37,150 nucleotides of DNA, taken from Zoogloea sp. Lineage in GTDB: Bacteria; Pseudomonadota; Gammaproteobacteria; Burkholderiales; Rhodocyclaceae. The notes under the pieces were generated by a model. That model was not told the DNA's origin. It did no database searches and worked only from the letters and a program-made list of their open reading frames with translations. Both the position numbers and the translations under genes were made by a program. The stretch covers positions 1-37,150 of the forward strand of contig NZ_JAOAUU010000139.1 in the NCBI RefSeq assembly GCF_030157465.1, read 5' to 3'. Of this stretch, positions 29,494-37,150 are shown one piece after another; position 1 is the stretch's first letter; every line of letters begins with the position of its first letter.

Positions 29494-30705
29494 ATGAGTC
29501 GCCATACCATTCTCCCGGGCCAGCCCCTCACCGCGCTTTACCTGCTCCACGTGGGCAGCATGGACGCGCGACTGATCGGGCTTTCCGTCGAACGCCACTG
29601 GAAACACACAGTGCATCTGGCGAGCAGCCTGGAGAGCGGCCGGGTCGTTCTCATTGATTGCGACCGCCCCGGCGTTGAAGCCGCCTTCGAACAACTGGCC
29701 CCGCATCCACGTACGGGAGTCGTCTGCTACGCCTTTCACCCAAAAGACCACGCGCAGCGCTTTCCCAACCGGGTCATCCTCGGCAAGCCGCTCAACCTCG
29801 AGGCCCTGCCCGGCATTCTCGCCAAGGCCGCCGCGGAAAGCGCGCGAATAATCGCAGCGCCGCCGCGACGCGTGGCCCCGGCACACGACAAGCCCCCCGC
29901 CGAAGCGGCACAGCCCACCGAAACGCCGCCCTCCCTCGGACACGGCCTGCAAACCGAAGACGAGCGCGATCTCTGCGGCGTCATGGACGATCTACCGGCG
30001 GTCCCCACCGGCCCGCTGCCCGAGCGGCTGTTCTTCAACCCCGACGAATACCTCATCGGCCACCTGCAACGCGCCATCGAACAAGCCGCCAGCAGCGGAC
30101 GCCCCCACCTGATCGCCGGCCTGCCCCGGCTCATCGGCGTGCGGCCGCTGCCCGTCCCGGCCTGCATCACCGATTTTCGCGACAACCAGTTGCGCCCCCT
30201 GTCGATGGCCCAGCTCCCGCCGACCACGGCCCGGCTCATCAGCGCTTCCAGCCTCACCAACCACGGCAGTGAAACCGTCAGTGCGTCCGAAGATTTTCTC
30301 TGGAATGTCGCGGCCTGGGCTGCCCGCGGGCGGCTACCCGAAGGTGCCGACCCCTACAAGCCGGTTCGCCTGCGCGCCTGGCCCAACTTCACCAAAGTCT
30401 TCATGTCACCGCACGCGCTGCGCATCAGCGCCCTGTGGGTACGCACCTGGGCCAGCCCGGTGGAAATCGCTGCCCGCCTCGGCATTCCGCAGCGCTACGT
30501 TTTCTCGGTGTTCTCGTCGGCGCGTTTCGCTGGGCTGCTCGACAGCACCCCGCCGGTGCGTTCCGGGTCAACTCCGCAACCCCATGCGTCGTCTTCGGCA
30601 AGCACCCCCACCGGCAGCGCGACGAGCGAACCCGTCACCCGCCAGCAACCTCAACGCCCTTCGATTTTGTCCCGAATTCTCAGGAAACTTCTCAATGCGG
30701 TCTGA
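29494..30705 (+). CDS. Pseudo-receiver/winged-helix-like protein of unknown function
   Basis: This 403-residue protein has no family I can name. Residues 1-110 follow a receiver-like alpha/beta pattern (TALYLLHVGSMDARLIGLSV, VVLIDCDRPGVEAAFEQLA, VVCYAFHP, RVILGKPLNLEALPGILAKAA), but I see no clear phosphoacceptor triad; the KPLNLEAL segment recalls the receiver KPF/KPL motif. A proline/alanine linker (110-155) follows. The last third ends with a winged-helix-like unit (WASPVEIAARLGIPQRYVFSVF) and a basic amphipathic tail SILSRILRKLLNAV that could touch the membrane. The stop overlaps the GTPase start by 11 nt. It may be an effector or scaffold of the GTPase. Confidence 0.75.
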   Translation: MSRHTILPGQPLTALYLLHVGSMDARLIGLSVERHWKHTVHLASSLESGRVVLIDCDRPGVEAAFEQLAPHPRTGVVCYAFHPKDHAQRFPNRVILGKPLNLEALPGILAKAAAESARIIAAPPRRVAPAHDKPPAEAAQPTETPPSLGHGLQTEDERDLCGVMDDLPAVPTGPLPERLFFNPDEYLIGHLQRAIEQAASSGRPHLIAGLPRLIGVRPLPVPACITDFRDNQLRPLSMAQLPPTTARLISASSLTNHGSETVSASEDFLWNVAAWAARGRLPEGADPYKPVRLRAWPNFTKVFMSPHALRISALWVRTWASPVEIAARLGIPQRYVFSVFSSARFAGLLDSTPPVRSGSTPQPHASSSASTPTGSATSEPVTRQQPQRPSILSRILRKLLNAV

Positions 30706-31255
30706 ACGCGCCCGCCACAACAAGATCATCTTCTCGGGCACCGTCGGCGCAGGCAAAAGCACTGCCATCAACGCCCTGAGCGACATCCCGCCGGTCAGCA
30801 CCGAAGCGCTCGCCAGCGACGACACCGCCAAGCTCAAGAAGACCACCACCGTCGCCATGGATTACGGCGTGCTCAACCTCCCGGATGGCGAGAAAGTCAT
30901 GCTCTACGGCACCCCGGGCCAGGAGCGCTTCAGTTTCATGTGGGACATCCTGTCGGAAGGCGGGATAGGCCTCGTCTTGCTGATCAACAACGCCAATACC
31001 GACCCGCTTTCAGACCTCAAGGGCTACCTAAACGCCTTCAAGGATTTCATCGCGGGCACCGCCGTCACCGTGGGCGTCACTCACATGGACCGGGCCGAAA
31101 CGCCGGGCCTTGACGCCTACCGGGCCACGCTTGCCGAACTCGGACACCAGCCCGTGCCCGCCGTGTTTCGCGTCGACGCCCGCAGTCGCGACGACGTCGC
31201 GATGCTCGTCAAGGCGCTCCTCTACACCCTCAACCCCGGCCTGATCGATGCTTGA
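30695..31255 (+). CDS. Small Ras-like GTPase, CvnD/MglA type
   Basis: The 186-residue protein carries the G motifs in order: G1 GTVGAGKST (15-23), G2 threonines in KKTTTVAMDYG (48-58), G3 as LYGTPGQERFSFMW (70-83), where T-P-G-Q stands in for D-x-x-G, G4 as THMD (129-132), and G5 near DARS (161-164). The TTTVAMDYG and GTPGQERFSFMWD segments closely recall CvnD GTPases of actinobacterial conservons and, more distantly, MglA. These are nucleotide switches controlled by Roadblock partners. The ATG at 30695 overlaps the end of the preceding gene. The stop overlaps the start of the second Roadblock-like gene, so three proteins may be made in fixed ratio. Confidence 0.9.
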   Translation: MRSERARHNKIIFSGTVGAGKSTAINALSDIPPVSTEALASDDTAKLKKTTTVAMDYGVLNLPDGEKVMLYGTPGQERFSFMWDILSEGGIGLVLLINNANTDPLSDLKGYLNAFKDFIAGTAVTVGVTHMDRAETPGLDAYRATLAELGHQPVPAVFRVDARSRDDVAMLVKALLYTLNPGLIDA

Positions 31256-31880
31256 AATCATTCCCGGCTCCTACCTCACCGTAACGCCTTACGGCGCCTG
31301 GCGTGCCGTGGCCCGCGCCGACGAAAGCGTCGATCGGCGCATCCTGCTGGCAGTCCTCCGCGAAAGCATGAGCCCGCTGCTGAGCCCCGAAACACTCGGC
31401 AACTGGGCCGGCGAAGCCGATCCGGCAGAGGCCCTCGACGCACTGCTGCGCCTGCAGGAAGGGGCCTGCCTCGAAGCCTGGACAAGCCCCCGCACCGCAC
31501 CACTCGGCACCCTTGAATCAACCCTGCCAAAACTCCTCGGCACCCTCAGCGACAGCGGCCAGGCGGTGCTTGCCGACAGCATGGGCTTTTGCCTCGGAAT
31601 GGCCGGGTACCCTGGTGAAACCGGCGAAGCGCTGGCCGCCCTGGGCGCCGACATCCTGTCGGTGGCCGAACGCCAGTTCGTCGCCCTTGCAAAGCTGGGC
31701 GACCACCTCCTCGACGGCTGGGGCAACGTGGACGCGGCCGGCATCAGCGGCTTGAGCTTCTGGCCGATGCACATCGGCCGCACCCGCCTCGCGCTCACGG
31801 TCAGCGGCCGCCCGCGCTTCAACCAGCAAGCCTTCGCCGATCTGGTCTGGGCGCTCTACGTGCGCTACGGCGAAATCTAG
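31248..31880 (+). CDS. Roadblock/LC7-like protein with an N-terminal winged-helix-like part
   Basis: The 210-residue protein overlaps the GTPase gene by 8 nt. Residues 1-85 (RRILLAVLRESMSPLLSPETLGNW, ALDALLRLQEGACLEAW) look like a small helical or winged-helix unit. Residues 90-210 follow the Roadblock pattern: LPKLLGTLSDSGQAVLADSMGFCLGMAGY with the D-S-x-G-x2-L-A-x2-G turn, EALAALGADILSVAERQF, and strands WPMHIGRTRLALTVSGRP. It is thus a second Roadblock candidate in the cassette, more divergent than the first. A regulator or scaffold of the GTPase is the natural inference. Confidence 0.75.
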   Translation: MLEIIPGSYLTVTPYGAWRAVARADESVDRRILLAVLRESMSPLLSPETLGNWAGEADPAEALDALLRLQEGACLEAWTSPRTAPLGTLESTLPKLLGTLSDSGQAVLADSMGFCLGMAGYPGETGEALAALGADILSVAERQFVALAKLGDHLLDGWGNVDAAGISGLSFWPMHIGRTRLALTVSGRPRFNQQAFADLVWALYVRYGEI

Positions 31881-31899
31881 TCTCCGCAGTCAGGGCAGT

Positions 31900-33342
31900 T
31901 CAGCGCGGGTTGTTTTTCATCTCGCGCATCTGCTCGGCCAGCAGCGCACGCACGTCGCGCAGGCGAGAGTCCACGGCCGACTGCTCGAAAAAATCCCCGT
32001 CGCCGGCCGATTGCGCGAGGGTGAGCTGCTCGACAGCCGCCGCATAGCTGCCGCGAATCGTGTATACCTCGGCCAGCGAACGATGCTGGGCGAGGCGCAT
32101 CCCAAGCGCCGCCTCCGCCCGTGCCCGCAGCTCCCAGAGGGTCGCGTTGTCGGGCGTGGTCAGCACTTCGGCCTTCACTGCAGTCAGTGCCTCGGCCGGG
32201 CGCCCGGAGTCGATCAAGGCCTCGAGCTCGCCGTAAAGCAGGCGACGGGACTGGGGAAAGCGTGCCTTTCCCTCACGGAACACTTTCGCCGCACCGGCCG
32301 GATCGCCCTGGGCCAGGCGCAAATCCCCCTCCAGCCCGGCGATCATCGCCGACACCTCGTGCCGTTTGCGCACCTCGACCATCGCCCGCTCCGCGTCGGC
32401 CAGGCGCCGCACACTGAGATAAGCCCGGACAAGCCCGTACTGGGCCGCGAACGACGGATTGCTCACCCGCGCCGCCCGCTCGAACTCCTCGAGCACTTCC
32501 CGTGAGGCCTGGCGGCCCGCCTTCAGCTTGGCCCGGACCAGCTGAAAATCAAGGGAATCCGGCACCTGGCGGTAGGGCATCTGAGCAATCCGGTTCTCCA
32601 TTTCGGTGATCCGGTCACCGGTCAGCGGGTGAGTGCGCATGTAGGCCGGCGCGTTGTTCTCGTAGAGACGGCTGTTTTTCTGCAGCCGCTCGAAGAATCC
32701 GACCATGCCCCGCACGTCAAAACCCGCCGCCGCAAGGTTCTGCACACCGAGACGGTCGGCCTCGTTTTCGAAATCCCGCGAGTACGACAACTGTGAGCTC
32801 AATCCGGCCGCCTGCCCCGCCATGATCGCCCCCTGGCTCACCTGGGAACTCGACTTGGCAGCCAGCACGGCCACCAGCAACGAGGCCAGCATCAGCAGCC
32901 CGGTCTGGCTCTGCTTGCCGACCATCCGTGCAATGTGCCGCTGGGTAACGTGCGCAACCTCGTGGGACAAAACCCCGGCCAACTCCGACTCGCTCTGGGC
33001 TGCGAGGATCAGGCCGGTATGCACGCCGATGTTGCCGCCGGGCATCGCAAAGGCGTTGAGCGACGGGTCGCTGACACCGAAGAACTGGAAGGACAGGCCG
33101 GCACCGGCACCCGCCGCAACCAACCGCTCGCCGATCCGGTTGAGGTAATCCTCGATTTCCGCATCACGCAGATAGGCCGGGTCGCGCCAGCGAATCTCAC
33201 GCATGATTTGCGCGCCGAGACGCTGCTCGGCAAGCGGCGACAGATCGGTGGATGCGTTGTCACCCAGGTCAGGCAGGTTCTGGGCAAGGCCGCGGGGCAC
33301 CATGGCCACGCACAAAAGGGCGGCGATCAGACGTTTTTTCAC
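31900..33342 (-). CDS. M48 family metalloprotease with C-terminal TPR-like repeats (BepA-like)
   Basis: The 480-residue protein has a signal peptide ([21 protein letters not shown]) and a peptidase M48 domain with zinc motif H127-E-V-A-H131 and a third ligand in [10 protein letters not shown] (E194). The [17 protein letters not shown] segment is typical. The C-terminal 200 residues form helical pairs like TPR repeats. This architecture is that of BepA (YfgC), a periplasmic chaperone-protease that helps LptD and other outer-membrane proteins fold or be removed. Assignment as BepA ortholog is likely but not proven. It starts at GTG (33342), 41 nt from the divergent moaC. Confidence 0.88.
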   Translation of the reverse strand: MKKRLIAALLCVAMVPRGLAQNLPDLGDNASTDLSPLAEQRLGAQIMREIRWRDPAYLRDAEIEDYLNRIGERLVAAGAGAGLSFQFFGVSDPSLNAFAMPGGNIGVHTGLILAAQSESELAGVLSHEVAHVTQRHIARMVGKQSQTGLLMLASLLVAVLAAKSSSQVSQGAIMAGQAAGLSSQLSYSRDFENEADRLGVQNLAAAGFDVRGMVGFFERLQKNSRLYENNAPAYMRTHPLTGDRITEMENRIAQMPYRQVPDSLDFQLVRAKLKAGRQASREVLEEFERAARVSNPSFAAQYGLVRAYLSVRRLADAERAMVEVRKRHEVSAMIAGLEGDLRLAQGDPAGAAKVFREGKARFPQSRRLLYGELEALIDSGRPAEALTAVKAEVLTTPDNATLWELRARAEAALGMRLAQHRSLAEVYTIRGSYAAAVEQLTLAQSAGDGDFFEQSAVDSRLRDVRALLAEQMREMKNNPR

Positions 33343-33383
33343 GGTGCTATGATAGTCGATCCCCTTTTTCAGTTCCCCGCGCC

Positions 33384-33863
33384 ATGAGCGATGTCTTCAC
33401 CCATTTCGACGCCCAGGGCCAGGCCCACATGGTGGACGTCTCCGCCAAATCCGAAACCCGTCGCGTTGCCCGCGCAGAAGGCCGCATCGTCATGGAGCCG
33501 GCAACACTGGCCCGGATTCTCACCGGCGACAACAAGAAAGGCGACGTGATCGGTATCGCCCGGATCGCTGCAATCCAGGGCGCCAAGCGCACCGCCGACC
33601 TCATTCCCCTGTGCCACCCCATCCCTCTCACCCGGGTCACCGCCGACTTCATCGCCGAGGGCGACAACACCATCCGCTGCACGGTCACCGCCGAAACCGT
33701 CGGCCGCACCGGCGTCGAGATGGAAGCCCTGACCGCCGTTCAGGTTGGCCTGCTCACCATCTACGACATGTGCAAGGCCGTCGACCGCGGCATGACCATG
33801 GAAGGCATCCGCCTCCTGGAAAAGGAAGGCGGCAAGTCGGGGCACTGGAAGGCAGAAGCTTGA
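33384..33863 (+). CDS. moaC: Cyclic pyranopterin monophosphate synthase
   Basis: MoaC makes cyclic pyranopterin monophosphate from the product of MoaA, the second half of step one in molybdenum cofactor synthesis. The 159-residue length and the motifs [66 protein letters not shown] (in pieces) and KEGGKSGHW are diagnostic. The ATG at 33384 gives the family start [16 protein letters not shown] at 33348-33353 could be its -10. No other mo- genes are in the window; the enzyme serves molybdoenzymes elsewhere in the genome. Confidence 0.96.
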   Translation: MSDVFTHFDAQGQAHMVDVSAKSETRRVARAEGRIVMEPATLARILTGDNKKGDVIGIARIAAIQGAKRTADLIPLCHPIPLTRVTADFIAEGDNTIRCTVTAETVGRTGVEMEALTAVQVGLLTIYDMCKAVDRGMTMEGIRLLEKEGGKSGHWKAEA

Positions 33864-33902
33864 TCGCGGAATACGCCGGCTCAGCGCACGGAAGGTAAAA
33901 GC

Positions 33903-34376
33903 ATGAAGCATGTGGCACGTCGTCATTTCCTTCAGGTCTTTGGCAGCGGCACCGCACTGTCGCTGCTTGTCGGCAGCGGGCTGCTCAAACCCGGCATGGC
34001 CCTCGCCGTGGACTTCAACCGCAGCGCCTTCGAGGCCAAAACGGCTGCCGATGCACTGCGTCTGATCGGCGCCGCCGGTGCCGAAACCAGCCCGGATATC
34101 CTTATCAAGGCACCCGAAATTGCCGAAAACGGTGCCGTCGTGCCTATCGAGGTAACAAGCCGGATTCCCGGCACCACCCGCCTGTCGGTGCTGGTGGACA
34201 AAAACCCCTACCCCCTCGCCTTGCAGTTCAATTTTGCAGCCGGCGCCACCCCGACGTTTCAGGCAAAACTCAAAATGGCCGAAACCTCGCGCCTGCGTGT
34301 TGTTGCCAGTGCCGCAGGCCGGCACTACACCCTCTTCCGCGAGGTGAAGGTGACCGTTGGCGGCTGCGGCGAATAG
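33903..34376 (+). CDS. soxY: Thiosulfate oxidation carrier protein SoxY
   Basis: The 157-residue protein begins with a twin-arginine signal ([12 protein letters not shown], then a hydrophobic stretch to about residue 35), so it is exported folded. The body is the SoxY fold with [31 protein letters not shown] in pieces. It ends GGCGE: the near-terminal cysteine carries sulfur intermediates on a swinging arm, where the common ending is GGCGG. SoxY binds SoxZ, encoded 12 nt later. No soxXA, soxB or soxCD is seen here, so the pair is isolated in this window. Confidence 0.93.
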   Translation: MKHVARRHFLQVFGSGTALSLLVGSGLLKPGMALAVDFNRSAFEAKTAADALRLIGAAGAETSPDILIKAPEIAENGAVVPIEVTSRIPGTTRLSVLVDKNPYPLALQFNFAAGATPTFQAKLKMAETSRLRVVASAAGRHYTLFREVKVTVGGCGE

Positions 34377-34388
34377 GAAACAGATGCC

Positions 34389-34706
34389 ATGTCCGATCCG
34401 ATCAAGTTTCGCGCCACCGTCAAAGGCAGCACCGGCGAAGTCCGCGTGCTGATGCCCCACCCCATGGAATCCGGCCTGCGCCGCGCCCCGTCGGGCCAGC
34501 TCATCCCGGCCAGGCACATCACGTCGGTGGTGCTCAGCCTGAATGGCCGGCCGGTCATCGAAGGCGCACTCGGCTCTGCCGTCTCGGCCAACCCGCTGTT
34601 TGCCTTCCAGCTCGAAGGGGTCAAGGCCGGCGACCAACTCGCCGTTGCCTGGCAGGACAACACCGGCCAACGCGGGAATGCGGAAACCGTCTTCTCGGCG
34701 GCCTGA
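34389..34706 (+). CDS. soxZ: Thiosulfate oxidation carrier complex protein SoxZ
   Basis: The 105-residue protein shows [28 protein letters not shown], in pieces, then [18 protein letters not shown] and [28 protein letters not shown], the features of SoxZ. It has no signal peptide and probably leaves the cell by riding with the Tat-exported SoxY, as known for SoxYZ. The two form the carrier that the other Sox enzymes act on. The coding sequence continues the soxY transcript. Confidence 0.94.
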   Translation: MSDPIKFRATVKGSTGEVRVLMPHPMESGLRRAPSGQLIPARHITSVVLSLNGRPVIEGALGSAVSANPLFAFQLEGVKAGDQLAVAWQDNTGQRGNAETVFSAA

Positions 34707-34745
34707 ACACATCTGCAGGCTCCTCTGAATGTAAAAGCACCGCGC

Positions 34746-34775
34746 AAGACAGCATCGCGCCTTCGGGACTAGAAT
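34746..34775 (+). promoter_or_regulatory. Possible promoter of the CYTH-CHAD gene
   Basis: AAGACA (34746-34751), 18 nt, then TAGAAT (34770-34775). It would give a start near 34782, which makes the in-frame ATG at 34774 too early and favours starts at 34819 or 34840. Confidence 0.35.
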
Positions 34776-34839
34776 GGCCCGCGCCCGAAGTCCGGACTCA
34801 CCGCCGGGCGCGTACCCCATGACAACCGATGGCACGACC

Positions 34840-36345
34840 ATGAGCCACGAAATCGAACTCAAGCTGACCCTCCCGACCAAGGCGCTGCCCGCGCTGCGCC
34901 GCCATCCGCTGATCGCCGACGCACCCCGTGAAGGTCGCGCCTGCACCCTCGAAAACACCTATTTCGACACCCCCGAACTGGAACTGCGCGAACGTCGCAT
35001 GGCCGTGCGCACCCGCAAGGCCGGCACGCGCTGGCTTCAAACGGTGAAGTGTGCAGCCCAATCCGCCGGCGGCCTCTCGTCACGCCCCGAGTGGGAACAG
35101 CCTTACGTCAACGGCAGCTTCGATTTCTCGGCCATCGACCGGGACGACGTACGCACTCGCCTCGAAAACCTGCAGCCGAGCCTCGTGCCGGTATTCACTA
35201 CCCACTTCAAGCGCGAAACCTGCATCCTCACCCCCCGGGACGGCGTCAAGGTTCTTGCGATGATCGACAACGGCAGCATCGAGGCCGGCGGGCACAGCCG
35301 CCCGCTGTGCGAACTCGAACTCGAACTCGTCGAGGGCGACCCGAGCGAGCTCTACGCCCTTGCCCTCACGCTGGCCGAAACCCTGCCTCTTACGCCTGAA
35401 AACGTCAGCAAGGCCGAGCGCGGCTACCGCCTGTTCTCCAACCATGCGCTGCGTCCGGCCAAGGCCCGCCCGTCACGGCTCACCCCGGAACAATCACCGG
35501 TGGACGCCTTCCGGCTCATCGCCTTCGATTGCCTCTCCCTGTGGCAAACCAACGAATCCGGCGCCCGCGAAAGCGACGACCCCGAATTCATCCACCAGCT
35601 TCGCGTTGCCCTGCGCCGCCTGCGCTCGGCGCTGCGCCTGTTCGGCCCGGCCCTGCCCCAGCAGTTCGTTGAACGCTGGTCACAGGGGCTCAAGGAAGCC
35701 GCCGACGGCCTCGGCGCCGCCCGTGACCTGGACGTGATGCTCGCCGAAGTGCTGAGCCCGGTAGCCGAATCGGGCCTTGCCGACGACGCCACCCAGCGCC
35801 TTATCGCAATGGCCGTCGACCGTCGCGATCGGGAGAAGACCGCCGCCCGCGAACAACTGCTTGCCGCGAGCCACGGCCGCCAGATGCTCGCGCTTGCCGC
35901 CGAACTCTACGCGCTGCAGAGCGACTCGCTGGTCAAGTCCGCCAACCTCACCACCTTCGCCCGCCTGCAGCTCACCCAGCTCAGAAAGCGTGCCCGCAAA
36001 CGCTACACGGCGGCCGCCGAACTGCATCCCGAAAAGCTCCACGAACTTCGCGTCTCCCTCAAGCGCCTGCGCTACGCGATCGAATTCCTGCTTCCGCTGC
36101 TGCCCGAAAAGGCCACCGTGCGCTTTGCCAACGACATTGCCGAAATCCAGGAAACCCTTGGTTACCTCAACGACGAGGCCGTCGCCCGCAGCCGCCTGAA
36201 GGCCTGGGCCGGCAAGGATCCCGAGCTGCGCAGCGGAGCCGCCTTCGTCGCCGGCTGGCACGCGCCAAAGATCGCCCGCCTGCGCAGAAACGTGCTCCCG
36301 GCCCTCGAGCCCATCCTGTGGGGCAAAGCCCCCTGGCGGCGATGA
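34840..36345 (+). CDS. CYTH-CHAD domain protein (inorganic triphosphatase / polyphosphate-binding type)
   Basis: The 501-residue protein has an N-terminal CYTH domain with the ExExK motif in MSHEIELKL, then [21 protein letters not shown] and [19 protein letters not shown]. Its CHAD domain of histidine- and arginine-rich helices runs from about residue 220 to the end ([36 protein letters not shown]). CYTH domains act on triphosphate compounds, for example E. coli YgiF on tripolyphosphate. CHAD domains bind polyphosphate. ATG 34840 is chosen on family start; 34819 and 34774 are in frame but less likely. It lies 71 nt before sixA. Confidence 0.9.
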   Translation: MSHEIELKLTLPTKALPALRRHPLIADAPREGRACTLENTYFDTPELELRERRMAVRTRKAGTRWLQTVKCAAQSAGGLSSRPEWEQPYVNGSFDFSAIDRDDVRTRLENLQPSLVPVFTTHFKRETCILTPRDGVKVLAMIDNGSIEAGGHSRPLCELELELVEGDPSELYALALTLAETLPLTPENVSKAERGYRLFSNHALRPAKARPSRLTPEQSPVDAFRLIAFDCLSLWQTNESGARESDDPEFIHQLRVALRRLRSALRLFGPALPQQFVERWSQGLKEAADGLGAARDLDVMLAEVLSPVAESGLADDATQRLIAMAVDRRDREKTAAREQLLAASHGRQMLALAAELYALQSDSLVKSANLTTFARLQLTQLRKRARKRYTAAAELHPEKLHELRVSLKRLRYAIEFLLPLLPEKATVRFANDIAEIQETLGYLNDEAVARSRLKAWAGKDPELRSGAAFVAGWHAPKIARLRRNVLPALEPILWGKAPWRR

Positions 36346-36416
36346 CAGATTCACCGTCCGGTAATCTTCCCGGTCCAGAATATCGCGCTCACAAGAATGA
36401 CGAGGAGACGATAAAA

Positions 36417-36869
36417 ATGGATCTGCTGCTGTGGCGCCACGCCGAAGCCGTGGAGGGGCTGCCCGACAGTACCCGCGAACTGACCGAGCGGGGCGTCCGC
36501 CAGGCCCACAAGGTAGCCGAATGGCTGGAAAGCCGCCGTCCCAAAAAACTGCGCGTGCTGGTCAGCCCCACGGTGCGCACCCGCCAGACGGCCAGCGCCT
36601 TCACCAAGGATTTTAAAATTGTTCCCGCCTTGGGGCCGGGCAACGACATCTCCAGCATCCTCGGCGCCTGCGGCTGGCCCGGTGGCGGTGGCTCCGTGCT
36701 GGTCGTCGGCCACCAACCCGAACTCGGCCGTCTCGCCGCCCTGCTGCTCTCCGGCCAGGAAGCCGACTGGACGATCAAGAAAGGCGCCCTGTGGTGGTTC
36801 TCAAACCGCGTGCGCGAAGGCGAAACACAAACGGTACTGCGCGCGGTAATGCCGGCCGATCTGGTCTGA
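36417..36869 (+). CDS. sixA: Phosphohistidine phosphatase SixA
   Basis: The 150-residue protein is a short histidine phosphatase: LLWRHAEA with catalytic H8 after R7, SPTVRTRQTA, and VVGHQPELGRLAALL with H99. SixA removes phosphate from histidine phosphotransfer proteins, such as ArcB in E. coli or the nitrogen PTS. The ATG at 36417 is preceded by GAGGAG at suitable spacing; an upstream open frame is the CYTH-CHAD spacer. The CYTH-CHAD to sixA pairing is a phosphate-handling couple often seen together, as far as I recall. A terminator follows. Confidence 0.92.
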   Translation: MDLLLWRHAEAVEGLPDSTRELTERGVRQAHKVAEWLESRRPKKLRVLVSPTVRTRQTASAFTKDFKIVPALGPGNDISSILGACGWPGGGGSVLVVGHQPELGRLAALLLSGQEADWTIKKGALWWFSNRVREGETQTVLRAVMPADLV

Positions 36870-36895
36870 AGACAGATTGCCGGGTCAATAAAATT

Positions 36896-36924
36896 AAAAA
36901 AGCCATCCGAAGATGGCTTTTTTT
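36896..36924. terminator. Bidirectional intrinsic terminator between sixA and pntB
   Basis: The stem AGCCATC-CGAA-GATGGCT (36901-36918) has six A to the left and seven T to the right. On the minus strand the loop reads TTCG closed by C-G, the very stable C(UUCG)G tetraloop, so it should work best for pntB and also end sixA. Confidence 0.88.
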
Positions 36925-36936
36925 ATGTGCCGTCGG

Positions 36937-37150
36937 TTAAACCGACATGGCCTTCACGTGCTGGATGACTTCGCCAATTGCCTGCTGGGCCGAGCCGTAT
37001 AGCAAGCGGGTGTTGTCCTTGTAGAACAGCGCGTTCTCGATGCCGGAGTAACCCGTGCCCTTGCCGCGCTTCACGACGATGACGTTCTGCGCCATATCGG
37101 CGTTGAGAATCGGCATGCCGAAGATCGGGCTGGATTTGTCGGTGCGGGCC
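36937..37150 (-). CDS. pntB: NAD(P)+ transhydrogenase subunit beta, C-terminal end (partial)
   Basis: The visible 71 codons read ...RTDKSSPIFGMPILNADMA, then QNVIVVKRGKGTGYSGIENALFYKD and end HVKAMSV before a TAA at 36939-36937. This matches the NADP-binding domain end of PntB (SPIAGMPVL, NVIVFKRS, TGYAG, NPLF). PntAB couples the proton gradient to hydride transfer from NADH to NADP+. The gene begins beyond the right edge, so its start and membrane part are not seen. Confidence 0.9.
   Translation of the reverse strand, partial: ARTDKSSPIFGMPILNADMAQNVIVVKRGKGTGYSGIENALFYKDNTRLLYGSAQQAIGEVIQHVKAMSV

Overview
The window is a GC-rich, densely coded chromosomal segment of a betaproteobacterium, most likely of the Rhodocyclales (Azoarcus/Thauera/Aromatoleum type). 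The assignment rests on gene order and family resemblance recalled from knowledge: xseB-ispA-dxs, FolE2 instead of FolE, rpsP-rimM-trmD-rplS, ilvB-ilvH-ilvC-pssA-leuA, lptF/lptG divergent from pepA-holC-valS, and an isolated soxYZ pair. No database search was possible. I see no tRNA, rRNA, CRISPR array, insertion sequence or prophage, and no gene-free stretch longer than about 260 bases.

Layout. 1-554 (-): start of a Rieske oxygenase gene. 697-4661 (+): xseB, ispA, dxs (isoprenoid precursors) and folE2. 4768-6834 (-): the ribosomal/tRNA-modification operon rpsP-rimM-trmD-rplS. 7051-8544 (+): a PilZ-like protein of unknown role. 8551-9813 (-): a YihY/BrkB membrane protein. 9850-10811 (+): wrbA and a DUF2069 membrane protein. 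10838-16817 (-): branched-chain amino acid genes with pssA between ilvC and leuA, behind a good sigma70-type promoter. 16987-19035 (+): an ECF-like sigma factor that appears to start at CTG, a DUF3619 single-pass membrane protein, a DUF3106 protein and an RDD protein. 19066-21218 (-): lptF-lptG. 21325-26653 (+): pepA, holC, an acidic protein of unknown function, and valS. 26858-27088 (-): a TusA-like protein.

27339-31880 (+) is the least ordinary part. Seven genes read in one direction: a Roadblock/LC7 protein, an Aer-like PAS protein, a PhnD-like binding domain with no signal peptide, an unknown protein, a pseudo-receiver/winged-helix-like protein, a small GTPase whose motifs resemble the CvnD GTPases of actinobacterial conservons, and a second Roadblock-like protein. 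I infer a cytoplasmic sensory or switch module built on a GTPase and Roadblock regulators. It has no recognisable histidine kinase and no DUF742 protein. This is my main candidate for an undescribed system.

31900-33342 (-): a BepA-like periplasmic M48 protease with repeats. 33384-36869 (+): moaC, soxY, soxZ, a CYTH-CHAD protein and sixA. 36937-37150 (-): the end of pntB. Bidirectional intrinsic terminators separate folE2 from rplS, valS from the TusA-like gene, and sixA from pntB.
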